This document shows, in pieces, positions 27,623-37,221 of a stretch of 64,000 bases of DNA; the first letter of the stretch is position 1; each line of letters begins with the position of its first letter. The position numbers and the translations under genes were made by a program. The notes beneath the pieces were generated by a model that saw only the letters and a program-made list of their open reading frames with translations, had not been told where the DNA came from and searched no databases. Source of the stretch: Paraglaciecola sp030730205 (GTDB taxonomy: Bacteria > Pseudomonadota > Gammaproteobacteria > Enterobacterales > Alteromonadaceae); assembly GCF_052119645.1 (NCBI RefSeq), contig NZ_JBGQOM010000011.1, forward strand, positions 95,556 to 159,555, written 5' to 3'.

Positions 27623-29185
27623 ATGAAGAAGTATTTGGTTTTATGTTTATTACTGATGGGAGTGCATGTTTTCGCCGCAGTCAAATCAGCACCAGACAAT
27701 CAATGTGTTATTCAACAAATTGAAACGCAACAGCAATCTTTAATCGAACTCGAACAAAAAAGTGCAGTGAAAATACCTACTGGAGAAAGCCACTTTTTAC
27801 TGAAGTGTGAGTTGCATCAAGATAGGGTATTTACGTTTCTAAAAAGTGAATTGATCGAATTCGAATGGCGTTCAGCGGATAATGAAGTTAAAACGCCTTT
27901 GCAAGGGACTCAACCCGCTTACTTTTTATCGAGAGGTTCTCAATTAGCAGAACTGCGTTTTATCACGCATCATGGTTATATTCCCTATTTTCAGTTACTC
28001 GAAGTCAATACATATATTGAACAAAGCCAAAAGACTAATCTTGTTATGGGGAGTTTTTACGGCTTGTGTTTGACCCTTATCTTTTATGTTTTCATTCTAG
28101 GACGCAGTTTAAAAGATAATACTTTTAGGCTTTACAGTGCATATATCAGCTGTGCTAGTTTGTTTTTCTTACTTCAAGAAGGGCAGTTAGGTTTATTTTT
28201 AAATGCCCAATCTTATTGGTTGAGTCATCAGTTGTATCTAATGAGCGCAGGGCTCACGGTTTTTAGTGCGACATTGTTTATTGTTCGTTTAACTGGTTTA
28301 CGAACACAATGGCCAAAGATCATAAATCGGCTTTTATTTCCAAGTGCTTGGTTAGTGCTGGGCTTGTCAGTCCTCATTACGCTGTTAGAGCACAATCAGT
28401 TGTCCGCGTTGTTGGGCACTGTTATGGCTTATCTTACCTTGGGTATTATCCTTGTAATGGTGAGTTTAGTGGCGATTCAAGCCTATCGAAGAGTGCCTGA
28501 TGCCTTATTGGTATTGGTCGCATTAAGTGTTTTGTTGCTTGCCATGGTGTTCAGAGTTGTGCTGTCAGATATGAGCCCCACCTTAAATCGATATGGTCTT
28601 ATTATTGCTTTTGCCTTTGAGTCATTTTTGTTAGCTGTTGCGGTATCTGAACGTATTAAGCGTCTGAAAAAAAGTAAATTATTGGCTGAAGCTGAAGCAA
28701 ACTATGATTTATTATGTGATGTACTTAGTCGCCGCGGTTGGCTTAAAAAAGCCGAAAGTTTAGTGGAACAGCAAAGGCACAAAGGAGGCATGCTAGGTGT
28801 CTTGTATATTGATCTTAATAAATTCAAACACGTGAACGATGTACATGGTCATAATGTAGGCGATAAGGTCTTACAGGTTGTGGCGAAGATAATTCGACAC
28901 CAAATTCGAGACATTGATGCTTTAGGGCGTATCGGAGGGGACGAATTTGTTGTGCTCGGTCATTTTTCTGATAAAAGTATATTTCATCATTTACATCAAC
29001 GCGTTGCTACCCGCTTGCAGCTTATCCCGATCCATACCGAAGAGGCCAATATCACTGTTAGCGCCAGTGTTGGTGCTGTTGATTTTATGACAATACCCAA
29101 AGATATTAGTGAGTTACTTAGAGATGGTGATAAAGCGATGTACGCAGAAAAACTCAATTTTTATCACAGTATTAATCCTATTTAG
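27623..29185 (+). CDS. Membrane diguanylate cyclase with 7TMR-DISM sensor
   Basis: A 520-residue enzyme that should make cyclic di-GMP from two GTP. It has a signal peptide (residues 1-18), a periplasmic domain to about 130, seven membrane helices (about 135-340, the 7TMR-DISM type), a short coiled coil, then a GGDEF domain. The active-site GGDEF is intact (438-442), and an inhibitory I-site RDID lies five residues before it (429-432), so product feedback is expected. The ligand of the periplasmic domain is unknown. The dioxygenase gene follows at 35 bases, so they might share a transcript. A PilZ protein, a possible receptor, is encoded at 43131. Confidence 0.92.
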   Translation: MKKYLVLCLLLMGVHVFAAVKSAPDNQCVIQQIETQQQSLIELEQKSAVKIPTGESHFLLKCELHQDRVFTFLKSELIEFEWRSADNEVKTPLQGTQPAYFLSRGSQLAELRFITHHGYIPYFQLLEVNTYIEQSQKTNLVMGSFYGLCLTLIFYVFILGRSLKDNTFRLYSAYISCASLFFLLQEGQLGLFLNAQSYWLSHQLYLMSAGLTVFSATLFIVRLTGLRTQWPKIINRLLFPSAWLVLGLSVLITLLEHNQLSALLGTVMAYLTLGIILVMVSLVAIQAYRRVPDALLVLVALSVLLLAMVFRVVLSDMSPTLNRYGLIIAFAFESFLLAVAVSERIKRLKKSKLLAEAEANYDLLCDVLSRRGWLKKAESLVEQQRHKGGMLGVLYIDLNKFKHVNDVHGHNVGDKVLQVVAKIIRHQIRDIDALGRIGGDEFVVLGHFSDKSIFHHLHQRVATRLQLIPIHTEEANITVSASVGAVDFMTIPKDISELLRDGDKAMYAEKLNFYHSINPI

Positions 29186-29220
29186 AGCGCAAGATAACAA
29201 TAAAAAATGTAAGGATAATG

Positions 29221-30051
29221 ATGTTAACAAACCAACAAAAAACACAATTCACTGATCAAGGCTACGTGGTTCTAAATGAATTTTTTACTGCGCAGCGGAT
29301 GGATGAGCTCAAAGAAGCTGCAGCCCAAATCGTTGATAACTTTGACCCAAACTCAACCCGCGCTGTGTTTTCTACTCAAGATCAAAGTAAAAGTCGCGAT
29401 GACTATTTTCTTACTTCTGATGACAAAGTGCGCTGCTTTTTTGAAGAGAACGCATTTGATGAGAGAGGTGAACTTAAGCAAGAAAAATCATTGAGTATCA
29501 ATAAAATTGGCCATGCCTTGCATGTCCTTAACCCCGTGTTTAAAGCATTTAGTCATAGTCAAACTATTGCACAATTAGCTTTCGATGTCGGTTTAGTTAA
29601 ACCGCAGATCCACCAATCAATGTATATTTTCAAACAACCCAAAATTGGTGGAGTAATCCGTTGGCATCAAGATGCGAGCTATTTTTATAGCGATCCTATC
29701 ACTGTTGTAACGTTTTGGTTTGCAGTGGAGGATGCCACGCTTGCCAACGGTTGTTTGCAGGTCCAAGCTGAGCCAGAAGCCTACCCCTTGATTGAGCAAT
29801 TTAAGCGGGATGCGTATGACAATACCGAATTAGTTAAATTAAGTGATAAGCCTTGGCCTGCAGATGAAGACGCCAAACCGCTGGAAGTCAAAAAGGGCAG
29901 CTTGGTTATATTTAATGGATTATTACCCCACTTTAGTGCGCCTAATTTATCCGATAAGTCCAGACATGCTTTTACCCTGCACATGACTTGCGCAAGCAGT
30001 CAGTATGCAAAAGAAAATTGGCTAAGAGCAGAGCCTAGTGCTTTATATTGA
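29221..30051 (+). CDS. Phytanoyl-CoA dioxygenase (PhyH) family protein
   Basis: A non-haem Fe(II)/2-oxoglutarate oxygenase of about 276 residues. The iron-binding HxD is in IRWHQDASYFY, and the distal His and the Arg that binds 2-oxoglutarate are in FNGLLPHFSAPNLSDKSRHAFTLH. I chose the second of two adjacent ATGs (29221), five bases after AAGGA. Bacterial members hydroxylate diverse small molecules, so a substrate cannot be named. Its position beside a Gfo/Idh oxidoreductase and sugar-acid enzymes suggests small-molecule catabolism. It converges with the next gene (15-base gap). Confidence 0.88.
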   Translation: MLTNQQKTQFTDQGYVVLNEFFTAQRMDELKEAAAQIVDNFDPNSTRAVFSTQDQSKSRDDYFLTSDDKVRCFFEENAFDERGELKQEKSLSINKIGHALHVLNPVFKAFSHSQTIAQLAFDVGLVKPQIHQSMYIFKQPKIGGVIRWHQDASYFYSDPITVVTFWFAVEDATLANGCLQVQAEPEAYPLIEQFKRDAYDNTELVKLSDKPWPADEDAKPLEVKKGSLVIFNGLLPHFSAPNLSDKSRHAFTLHMTCASSQYAKENWLRAEPSALY

Positions 30052-30066
30052 TTGTGGGATATGAAT

Positions 30067-31161
30067 TTAAAGCGAAATTCGCTGGCCCTTAGCGGCCGAA
30101 GCAAAGGCCGCTTGAACAATTTGAATGTCCCGCATACCTTCTTCACCGGGAACTAGAAGAGGTCCCTTGCCAAGTAACGCTAAGGTATCGTCATCCATTT
30201 GAATAGCTTGTTGAATCTGTTTTATTGCAGAATAGATATGTTGGTCGCTAGTGTACCCGGTGACGCCTGTGTAATTTGACATCGGCCGCAAGCTATACCA
30301 GCCATTCGAGCAATTCATAGTCAGTTGACTAAAAGATTTCACTACACTGGTGGCACATTCCGCGATCAGCCCATCAGGGAACTCGAGGGTAAAATAGGTG
30401 GTTTCATCTACTTCCTTGAAAATATCCGGATGAGATTTTTCATGTTTGGCAGTTATGGCGACGGGTTCAAGCCCAGTCATAAACCGACAACCATTTAGGG
30501 GATAGACACCCATATCATACATAGCTCCTCCTCCCATGGCTTTCTGCATACGCCAATTATCGGCAGGTAAGCCCTGACCCCCATAACCTGCTTGAGCGAC
30601 AATGTGGGTTAATTTACCGTAAGGGGCGGTGGATTTATATTGCATAAAACGCCTTGTATTGGGTTCATGTTGCATGCGGTAACCAATACTTAGTTTTACT
30701 TTATTTTTGTGACATACATCGATGATACGTTGACACTGTTCAACAGTCAGTGCCATTGGCTTTTCGCACCAAACATGTTTTCCCGCATTAGCAGCGATCT
30801 CACAGTATTGCAGGTGCAGAGCGGTGGGAACAACAACGTAAACTATATCGATATCAGGGTTGTTGGCTAATTCGTGCATGTTGCGGTAGGAATAAATATT
30901 GTTGTTCTTTATTCCATAGCGCTGTTGCCACTTAGGTATTTTTTGTGGACTGCCGGTCACAATGCCACGTAACTCGCAATGTGTGGTGAGCTCCAGTGCA
31001 GGAGCAAGCAAGCCTTCGCTGTATTGTCCTAGACCGACTAAGGCTACCCCAAGCTTTGAACTACCTGATTGTGAAGCCAAAGTTCCTTTAGCGTTGAGAA
31101 GTGTGCTTAAACCTAAACCACCACTTAGTTGCATAAACTTTCTTCGATTTATCTCTGGCAT
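30067..31161 (-). CDS. Gfo/Idh/MocA oxidoreductase with Tat signal
   Basis: A 364-residue NAD(P)-dependent oxidoreductase. The N-terminus has a twin-arginine motif (NRRKFMQL) followed by a hydrophobic stretch, so periplasmic export by Tat is predicted, as for glucose-fructose oxidoreductase. The Rossmann domain starts with VALVGLGQYSEGLLAP, and the conserved EKP is in HVWCEKPMALT. The C-terminal substrate domain has DNWRMQKAMGGGAMYDMGVY. It probably oxidises a sugar or cyclitol. Divergent from the aldolase gene. Confidence 0.9.
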   Translation of the reverse strand: MPEINRRKFMQLSGGLGLSTLLNAKGTLASQSGSSKLGVALVGLGQYSEGLLAPALELTTHCELRGIVTGSPQKIPKWQQRYGIKNNNIYSYRNMHELANNPDIDIVYVVVPTALHLQYCEIAANAGKHVWCEKPMALTVEQCQRIIDVCHKNKVKLSIGYRMQHEPNTRRFMQYKSTAPYGKLTHIVAQAGYGGQGLPADNWRMQKAMGGGAMYDMGVYPLNGCRFMTGLEPVAITAKHEKSHPDIFKEVDETTYFTLEFPDGLIAECATSVVKSFSQLTMNCSNGWYSLRPMSNYTGVTGYTSDQHIYSAIKQIQQAIQMDDDTLALLGKGPLLVPGEEGMRDIQIVQAAFASAAKGQRISL

Positions 31162-31332
31162 ATTTATTGTTCCTTGCAGTACGTAAATTCAGTGTTGAAC
31201 AAAATATGAGCGTTAGCAAGCCTTCGGTTATATGTCATAACGCACTTGTTAGAAAATTTAGTATGCCAGCTTAGATAGGAATTAATATTCATGTAGACTA
31301 AGCACAGAGTTATTTAAGTCGGTCAATATACC

Positions 31333-32109
31333 ATGCTGCATGATTATGAATTAAAGAGTAGGAGCCTAAAAGGGCAGGTGAGTGAGAAGGAATGGCAAAC
31401 TCGGGTCGATCTTGCCGCGTGTTATCGTTTGGTTGCTAGTTTTGGCTGGGGTGATTTAATTTACACGCATATTTCTGCTCGTATCCCTCAGACCGATGAC
31501 TACCTAGTGAACGCCTTTGGTCTAACATTCGAAGAAGTGAGCGCTTCAAATTTAGTTAAGGTGAACCTCGAAGGAGAGATACTTGATGGTTCCCCTTATG
31601 GGATAAATCCGGCGGGTTTTACTATCCACAGCGCTATTCATGAAGTGCGTCATGATGTGCAGTGTGTGATTCATTTACATACAAAGGCCACTATTGGTGT
31701 CGCAACGATTGAAGGTGGCTTACAACCTTGGAGTCAGTATGCGTTGTTTTCACTTCCATCACTCAGTTATCACGGTTATGAGGGCTTAGCAGTTAACGCG
31801 GATGAAAAAGCCCGTTTGCAGAAAGACCTAGGCCAAACCAATCACATGCTGTTGCATAATCACGGCGGCTTGGCCGTGGGCCCCACGGTTGGGGATGCAT
31901 TCATGCGTTTTTATGATTTACAACGTGCTTGTGAAATTCAAATGGAACTAATGCAAACAGGTAAACCGGTGATCACAATTCCGCCAGCTATCGTTGAAGG
32001 TATATATCAGCAAGCAAATGTCGTTCATAGTGGCATTACCGGTGGGCAATTAGCTTGGCCAGCTATGTTGCGTAAGGCCTACAAACTTGACCCTAGTTTT
32101 TGTCTTTAA
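31333..32109 (+). CDS. Class II aldolase/adducin family protein
   Basis: A 258-residue class II aldolase-fold protein. Metal ligands are visible in VIHLHTKATIG and MLLHNHGGLAVG, with the Glu/Asp of the cleft near GFTIHSAIH. This subgroup, with N-terminal WQTRVDLAACYRLVASFGW, includes proteins of unknown role often annotated only as family members; the better known relatives cleave sugar phosphates. The gene is followed 33 bases later by the dehydratase-like gene and likely forms an operon with it. Confidence 0.88.
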   Translation: MLHDYELKSRSLKGQVSEKEWQTRVDLAACYRLVASFGWGDLIYTHISARIPQTDDYLVNAFGLTFEEVSASNLVKVNLEGEILDGSPYGINPAGFTIHSAIHEVRHDVQCVIHLHTKATIGVATIEGGLQPWSQYALFSLPSLSYHGYEGLAVNADEKARLQKDLGQTNHMLLHNHGGLAVGPTVGDAFMRFYDLQRACEIQMELMQTGKPVITIPPAIVEGIYQQANVVHSGITGGQLAWPAMLRKAYKLDPSFCL

Positions 32110-32142
32110 GTTTTTTTAAGTTGAGTCTTTTTTAGGATAATT

Positions 32143-33318
32143 ATGAAAATAGTTCGTGTTGAAATTTTTGATATTCATTGTCCAAAACGTACGGTTTGGA
32201 ATCCTGTTTTTGTGCGTATTCATACAGACGAGGGTATCAGTGGCGTAGGTGAAGCTGGTTTAGCCTATGACTTAGGGCACAGCGCTGCCGCTCACATGAT
32301 CAAAGAAATTGCTGAGGCGATGTTGATAGGTTGGGATCCCTTTAGAACGGAAGCACTATGGAGTCGAATGTTACGTGAAAGTTTTTGGGGTTTAGGTGGC
32401 GGTCCAATTATATATGCTGCTATGAGCGCTATTGATACCGCCCTATGGGATATTCGAGGTAAAGCCTTAGGTGTGCCGGTGTATCAATTATTAGGTGGTA
32501 AAACTAACGCTAAATTACGGACTTACGCCAGCCAATTACAATTTGATTGGGACAAAGAAGTCACGCGCTTAAATCATCCTGTGGACTACGGCAAGGCTGC
32601 AGAAAAGGCCGTTGCAGAAGGTTATGACGCAGTAAAAGTTGATCCTATTGTGTACGACAAAGAAGGCGTAAGCCATTTTGATCGAACCAAGTTGTTTACC
32701 CAGCCTGAGTTACGACTTTTTAAAGCCCGTTTACAAGCGATACGGGATGCGGTGGGTGATGATGTAGATATTATTTTTGAATGTCATAGCTTAGCTGGCG
32801 CAGCAAGTGCAATTCAATTAGGTGAAATGATTGAAGATATAGGGTGCTTGTTTTACGAAGAGCCGGTGAATTATCTAAATTCTAAGGTACACGACAAAGT
32901 CTCTAAACGGGTTAATGTGCCTATTGCTGGCGGAGAACGTTTGTATAATCGCTGGGGGATTCGCCCTTATATGGAAGACCAATCAATTGACGTGCTCCAA
33001 CCTGATATCGGCTTGTGTGGCGGTTTTACCGAAACCAAAAAGGTATGTGATTATGCAGATGTGTATGATGTGCGTGTTCAAGCCCATGTGTGTGGTGGGC
33101 CTGTAGCAACTGCGGCAAGTTTGCATTTAGAAACGGCTATTCCTAATTTCTTGATCCATGAACACCATACTTATGCCATAAAAGAGTGGAACCGTGAGCT
33201 ATGTTTGCAAGATCCACAACCAGTGAATGGTTTTTTTGAAGTGACTGAAGTCCCCGGCATTGGTATCGATTTGAATGACGAAGTGGTTTACCGTTCACCC
33301 CACATGGAAGTCAAATAA
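32143..33318 (+). CDS. Enolase-superfamily sugar-acid dehydratase (MR/MLE family)
   Basis: A 391-residue mandelate racemase/muconate lactonizing family enzyme. The capping domain (1-120) is followed by the barrel, with KVDP at 165-168, the first metal ligand region FECHS (Glu213 and His215), YEEP at 238-241, GGERL with Glu265, and His315 in QAHVCGGP. The ExH and late His pattern resembles D-galactonate/D-mannonate-type dehydratases, in which the first ligand is normally Asp. Substrate is probably an aldonic acid. It shares a transcript with the aldolase and ends at the terminator 33339-33361. Confidence 0.88.
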   Translation: MKIVRVEIFDIHCPKRTVWNPVFVRIHTDEGISGVGEAGLAYDLGHSAAAHMIKEIAEAMLIGWDPFRTEALWSRMLRESFWGLGGGPIIYAAMSAIDTALWDIRGKALGVPVYQLLGGKTNAKLRTYASQLQFDWDKEVTRLNHPVDYGKAAEKAVAEGYDAVKVDPIVYDKEGVSHFDRTKLFTQPELRLFKARLQAIRDAVGDDVDIIFECHSLAGAASAIQLGEMIEDIGCLFYEEPVNYLNSKVHDKVSKRVNVPIAGGERLYNRWGIRPYMEDQSIDVLQPDIGLCGGFTETKKVCDYADVYDVRVQAHVCGGPVATAASLHLETAIPNFLIHEHHTYAIKEWNRELCLQDPQPVNGFFEVTEVPGIGIDLNDEVVYRSPHMEVK

Positions 33319-33338
33319 GGATATCTAAGATTAAAATA

Positions 33339-33361
33339 AAAAGGAGCACGATGCTCCTTTT
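33339..33361. terminator. Hairpin terminator between dehydratase and MFS genes
   Basis: A 10-bp stem (33339-33348 with 33352-33361), 3-base loop and T-rich flank. It lies between convergent genes and overlaps the first base of the MFS stop codon. Confidence 0.88.
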
Positions 33362-34773
33362 TAATTTTTGCGCTTTTTAGTCACCGTCAACCAATCAAAA
33401 TTGACCCCTGAAATTGCATTAAACCGAGATACCCTCAAGACCAAATCGAGCATTTTAGGGCGTTGGCGTATCGTTGGCTCCTGCAGGCGAGGGATGAAAT
33501 ACGCTACAACACATAAACGGCCAATACTGGATGCTAAAAAGACCACAAAGATAGTATGGCTTAGCAGGTTATCCAGCCCACTACTTTTAGCAAATGGCAA
33601 TGCGTAGGAGGCGATAACTCCGCCAATAATGGAGCCTATAAATACCAGTGCGGCGCTAAGACCGGCTTGCATTGCGGCGTAAGTTGCAAAATCTGCTTGA
33701 TGTGGACGAATATCATATAGGTAGTTTGCTGTGCTTAAAGTAAATCCACTCCACCACAGGCCTGAAATGGCCTGAATAATGAGAATGTAGGTAAAATCTC
33801 CGGAAAACAACCACAACAAAGGAACAAAAGGTATCATGCTACACGTTAAAACCATAACAAGACGATTACCAAATTTGTCGCTAAATTTACCCCAAAATTT
33901 CAGTGTAATAAACTGAGTGGCGATTGAAGCGACACCGGACAAAACAAACTCAATGTAAGTAAATTGCAGATCATTAAGCATATAAACGGCAAAAAAAGGT
34001 GCTGATATAGCCACCATGGATTGCATTGTGGCAACAAGTAAACTGTATTGTTTAAAGACAGGCTCTTGCCACGCTTCTCGAAGTTTTAGCCAAGTATTAC
34101 CGGGCATTCTTTGTATAACTTGAACTTGAGGATCATGCATTTTCCAAAGCAGCCAAGCGGAACTAAAGCGTCCCACTGCGGCGATTAAAAAGAGTAAACT
34201 GAATCCCAGCCACGCAAGTTCAAGTTTATTACTGATGGTCAGTAAGCCGCCACCGATCACAAAAACGGCAAGTGATGCCAGCATAGTAATTCTGCTACGT
34301 GAGGCAAAAAACTTTCCACGACGTCTTGGGGGGACGATGTTACCCATCCAAGCTCGCCAATGAGGTTGCACTAAATTAAGTAATCCATGGTGCAGCATCG
34401 CTAATAAAATAAAAAGCCAAACGGCATTATCTGGTCGCCAAATACTTAACAGCGACATGGTTAAAAGTCCAGTTGCTTGCAAAGTTGCGCCAAACACTAT
34501 GATGTCTTTACGGCTAAAAAAACGGCTGATGCCAAGAGATAGAAATTGCATTAATGCACCAAAGAGTTGAGGAAAGCCGGTTAATAAACCGAGTTGACTC
34601 ATACTCGCTTGGATAAATATCGCAAAGGCATTAAAAAAGTTATCACTGGTGGCTGTCATGGCAGAGGACGCCAAGGCTTCTTTTTGTGAATAACGAAGTG
34701 TGGTGCGCAGCCAAATGTGTCGTGTGCCGCGACGGCTGCTTAAAGATGTGGCTTCTGATTTATCTCGTAACAT
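33361..34773 (-). CDS. MFS transporter
   Basis: A 470-residue major facilitator with about 12 hydrophobic helices. N-terminal helices begin near residue 40. The loop between helices 2 and 3 is weakly kept, and a basic PPRRRGKFFASRSR motif occurs between helices 4 and 5. The C-terminal tail (residues about 430-470) is long and cytoplasmic. It converges on the aldolase/dehydratase operon, so it may import the compound degraded there; this is inference from position. Confidence 0.85.
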   Translation of the reverse strand: MLRDKSEATSLSSRRGTRHIWLRTTLRYSQKEALASSAMTATSDNFFNAFAIFIQASMSQLGLLTGFPQLFGALMQFLSLGISRFFSRKDIIVFGATLQATGLLTMSLLSIWRPDNAVWLFILLAMLHHGLLNLVQPHWRAWMGNIVPPRRRGKFFASRSRITMLASLAVFVIGGGLLTISNKLELAWLGFSLLFLIAAVGRFSSAWLLWKMHDPQVQVIQRMPGNTWLKLREAWQEPVFKQYSLLVATMQSMVAISAPFFAVYMLNDLQFTYIEFVLSGVASIATQFITLKFWGKFSDKFGNRLVMVLTCSMIPFVPLLWLFSGDFTYILIIQAISGLWWSGFTLSTANYLYDIRPHQADFATYAAMQAGLSAALVFIGSIIGGVIASYALPFAKSSGLDNLLSHTIFVVFLASSIGRLCVVAYFIPRLQEPTIRQRPKMLDLVLRVSRFNAISGVNFDWLTVTKKRKN

Positions 34774-34914
34774 GACTTGATAAGCAAGTTTTCATTGAAT
34801 GGCTAGTAAAAAGCAAAAGCCTTGTTAGAACAAGTTTTAAGTATGCTTTTCACTAAATTTTTTTGAAGCAAACCAAGAGACAATGTTTACTCTGAAAATT
34901 ACTGTAATATAAAA

Positions 34915-34943
34915 AAGGGCGATGAAGTTACCTTATCGCCCTT
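34915..34943 (-). terminator. Terminator after fadE
   Basis: A 9-bp stem (34915-34923 with 34935-34943). On the minus strand it is followed by a T-run (34911-34914 and beyond), just downstream of the fadE stop. Confidence 0.88.
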
Positions 34944-34965
34944 GGCATAGTTTAACCGTTTTTAG

Positions 34966-37221
34966 TTATGCCGCATTCGCCTGTGGGGCTGTTTGTTCTT
35001 TAACTACATTTAACTCGGTATCGAGTAATTCAAGATCAAACGTATATTCGTCTACCCGAACCGCTATTTTACGCTTCTCATTGTAATCCAATACAAGCGC
35101 TAAGTCTTGACCACTCAATTGACCTGCTTCGTGCAGTTTATTTACGGCATGTTCAAATGAGATAAATGGCACAACTGGGTTAGTTTTTAATGCTTTCTGA
35201 ATTATTTTCAGTTGCGGCATTACTGCGTGTTTAGCAACAAAGGCACGCTCGTTAATGTCATTTGCATCACCTGGAGTCACTTTTATCAAGTGAGTCAACT
35301 CTTGCATTATGCTGCTTTGTTGCATGGTCGCATCAGACAATTCCCTTTTTAGTTTGTCTGAAATACTTTTAACTGAACGAGTGTAGGTGTTAGTTAAAAC
35401 ACGCATGAGGCCTCGAGTGGCTGTATTAGGAAAATTATCAACAAAATCGACAAGTGCTTGCTCACCTTGTTGTAAAGTCCACTGAATTGCATACTCGAAG
35501 AAAGGTTTCGCTTCATTTCGGTTGCTGACCTTTTGTTCATAAAAACGCACAACAGCCATAGATGCGTATAGATAACTCATTACATCACCTAAACGTGCAG
35601 ACAACATTTCAGCCTTTTTCAGGTCGCCGCCAAGTACGAGCAATGACAAATCAGCCAAAGGCGCTAATTTTGCTGATAATGCATTAATTCGTTTTTCGTA
35701 TTTTTTAACTTCAGGCAAAGCGGTTTGCGAGCCACGTAAAAACGGTAAGTAGCTTTTACTTATACTACGTAGCGAGTTTTTGACACTGAAACCAACTGTT
35801 TTCATCAATACTTTGTTAAATTCTGCGTCAGCATTGTTATCGTTACTGTGGATTAAATCGACCATCTCTTTTAAATGAGGGTGACAGCGCATTGCACCTT
35901 GACCGAAAATCATCAAACTTCTGGTCAGTATGTTTGCACCTTCAACAGTGATTGCGATAGGTTGAGCGGCATAACCATCTGCCAGATTGTTTTGCGGCCC
36001 ACGCTGAATGGCTTTACCTGCTTGGATGTCCATTGCGCTGCTATTCACATCGCGGCCCAACTCTGTCATGTGGTACTTGGCAATAGCGGTTACCACAGAT
36101 GGCTTTAAACCAAGGCCTAGCCCTTCAGTAGTAAGAACACGCATGGCTTCAAGGACAAATGTTTTACCAGCAATGTCAGCTAGTTTTTCTTGAATACCCT
36201 CAAATCTTCCAATTGGTACGCCAAATTGTTCACGAACAAACGAATATTCAGCGGTTGACTTAAGCGCAGATTGGCCAGATGCCACGCCCATTGCGGGCAA
36301 TGAAATACCTCGTCCTGCACCTAAGCAGCTCACTAGCATTTGCCAGCCACGCCCGATATTTTTTTGACCGCCGATGATAAAGTCCATAGGTATGAAGACC
36401 TTATCTCCACGGGTAGTTCCGTTGTAAAAACGCATCCCCATTGGATCATGGCGGTTGCCAAGTTGAACGCCAGGATGAGATTTAGGAATTAATGCACAGG
36501 TAATACCGAGCTCTAATTTTTCTCCCAACAGCTGGTCTGGATCAAAGACTTTAAAGGCTAAACCAAGTACTGTGGCGATAGGGGCAAGCGTGATGTAACG
36601 TTTGTCCCACGATACCGATAATCCAAGTACTTCTTCACCGTTCCACATACCTTTGGTAACAATACCTGCATCTGGAATAGACCCTGCGTCAGAGCCAGCT
36701 TCAGGACTCGTTAGGGCGAAACAAGGAATATCTTTACCCACGGCAAGATTCGGTAACCACTGCTCTTGCTGCGCTGCAGTTCCATAATGCATAAGTAACT
36801 CACCGGGGCCTAAAGAGTTGGGCACCATAACAGTCACAGCAATCGCGCCGCTTTTAGCTGCTATTGTCGCTACAATTGTTGAGTTTGCATACGGTGAAAA
36901 TTCTAAGCCACCAAATTTCTTCGGAATAATAAGCGCGAAGAATTTGTTAACTGACAGGTAATCAAGGATATGTTGTGGAATGTGTTTACCGTTTTGTAAG
37001 GCAAAGTCGTCAACCATATTTAGCAAAGTGGTGACAGGACCGTCTAAAAATGCCTGTTCTTCAGCACTTAATTTTGCACCGGGAATGGCGCGCAGTGCAG
37101 CCATGTCTGGCTTACCTTGATATATCGAAGATTCAATCCAAACATCACCAGCGTCTAAGGCTTCTTGTTCAGTTAGTGAAATAGGGGGTAATACTTTTTT
37201 AAGGCTAGTTCTAATACTCAT
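34966..37221 (-). CDS. fadE: Acyl-CoA dehydrogenase, FadE type
   Basis: The first enzyme of fatty-acid beta-oxidation, oxidising acyl-CoA to trans-2-enoyl-CoA with FAD. The 751-residue length, against about 400 for ordinary members, and the extra C-terminal domain (from about 480) place it in the long FadE group. Visible features are FALTSPEAGSDAGSIPD (FAD/substrate site), GRGWQMLVSCLGAGRGIS, FGVPIGRFEGIQEKLADIAG and VEGANILTRSLMIFGQGA. It is divergent from the RND/LolA-like/barrel operon. FadR control is likely by analogy, but I did not identify a site. Confidence 0.93.
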   Translation of the reverse strand: MSIRTSLKKVLPPISLTEQEALDAGDVWIESSIYQGKPDMAALRAIPGAKLSAEEQAFLDGPVTTLLNMVDDFALQNGKHIPQHILDYLSVNKFFALIIPKKFGGLEFSPYANSTIVATIAAKSGAIAVTVMVPNSLGPGELLMHYGTAAQQEQWLPNLAVGKDIPCFALTSPEAGSDAGSIPDAGIVTKGMWNGEEVLGLSVSWDKRYITLAPIATVLGLAFKVFDPDQLLGEKLELGITCALIPKSHPGVQLGNRHDPMGMRFYNGTTRGDKVFIPMDFIIGGQKNIGRGWQMLVSCLGAGRGISLPAMGVASGQSALKSTAEYSFVREQFGVPIGRFEGIQEKLADIAGKTFVLEAMRVLTTEGLGLGLKPSVVTAIAKYHMTELGRDVNSSAMDIQAGKAIQRGPQNNLADGYAAQPIAITVEGANILTRSLMIFGQGAMRCHPHLKEMVDLIHSNDNNADAEFNKVLMKTVGFSVKNSLRSISKSYLPFLRGSQTALPEVKKYEKRINALSAKLAPLADLSLLVLGGDLKKAEMLSARLGDVMSYLYASMAVVRFYEQKVSNRNEAKPFFEYAIQWTLQQGEQALVDFVDNFPNTATRGLMRVLTNTYTRSVKSISDKLKRELSDATMQQSSIMQELTHLIKVTPGDANDINERAFVAKHAVMPQLKIIQKALKTNPVVPFISFEHAVNKLHEAGQLSGQDLALVLDYNEKRKIAVRVDEYTFDLELLDTELNVVKEQTAPQANAA

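Noticed and set aside
29221..34773. Secondary-metabolite biosynthesis cluster because of the PhyH dioxygenase.
   Set aside because: No synthase, ligase or tailoring set is present; the enzymes fit catabolism better.
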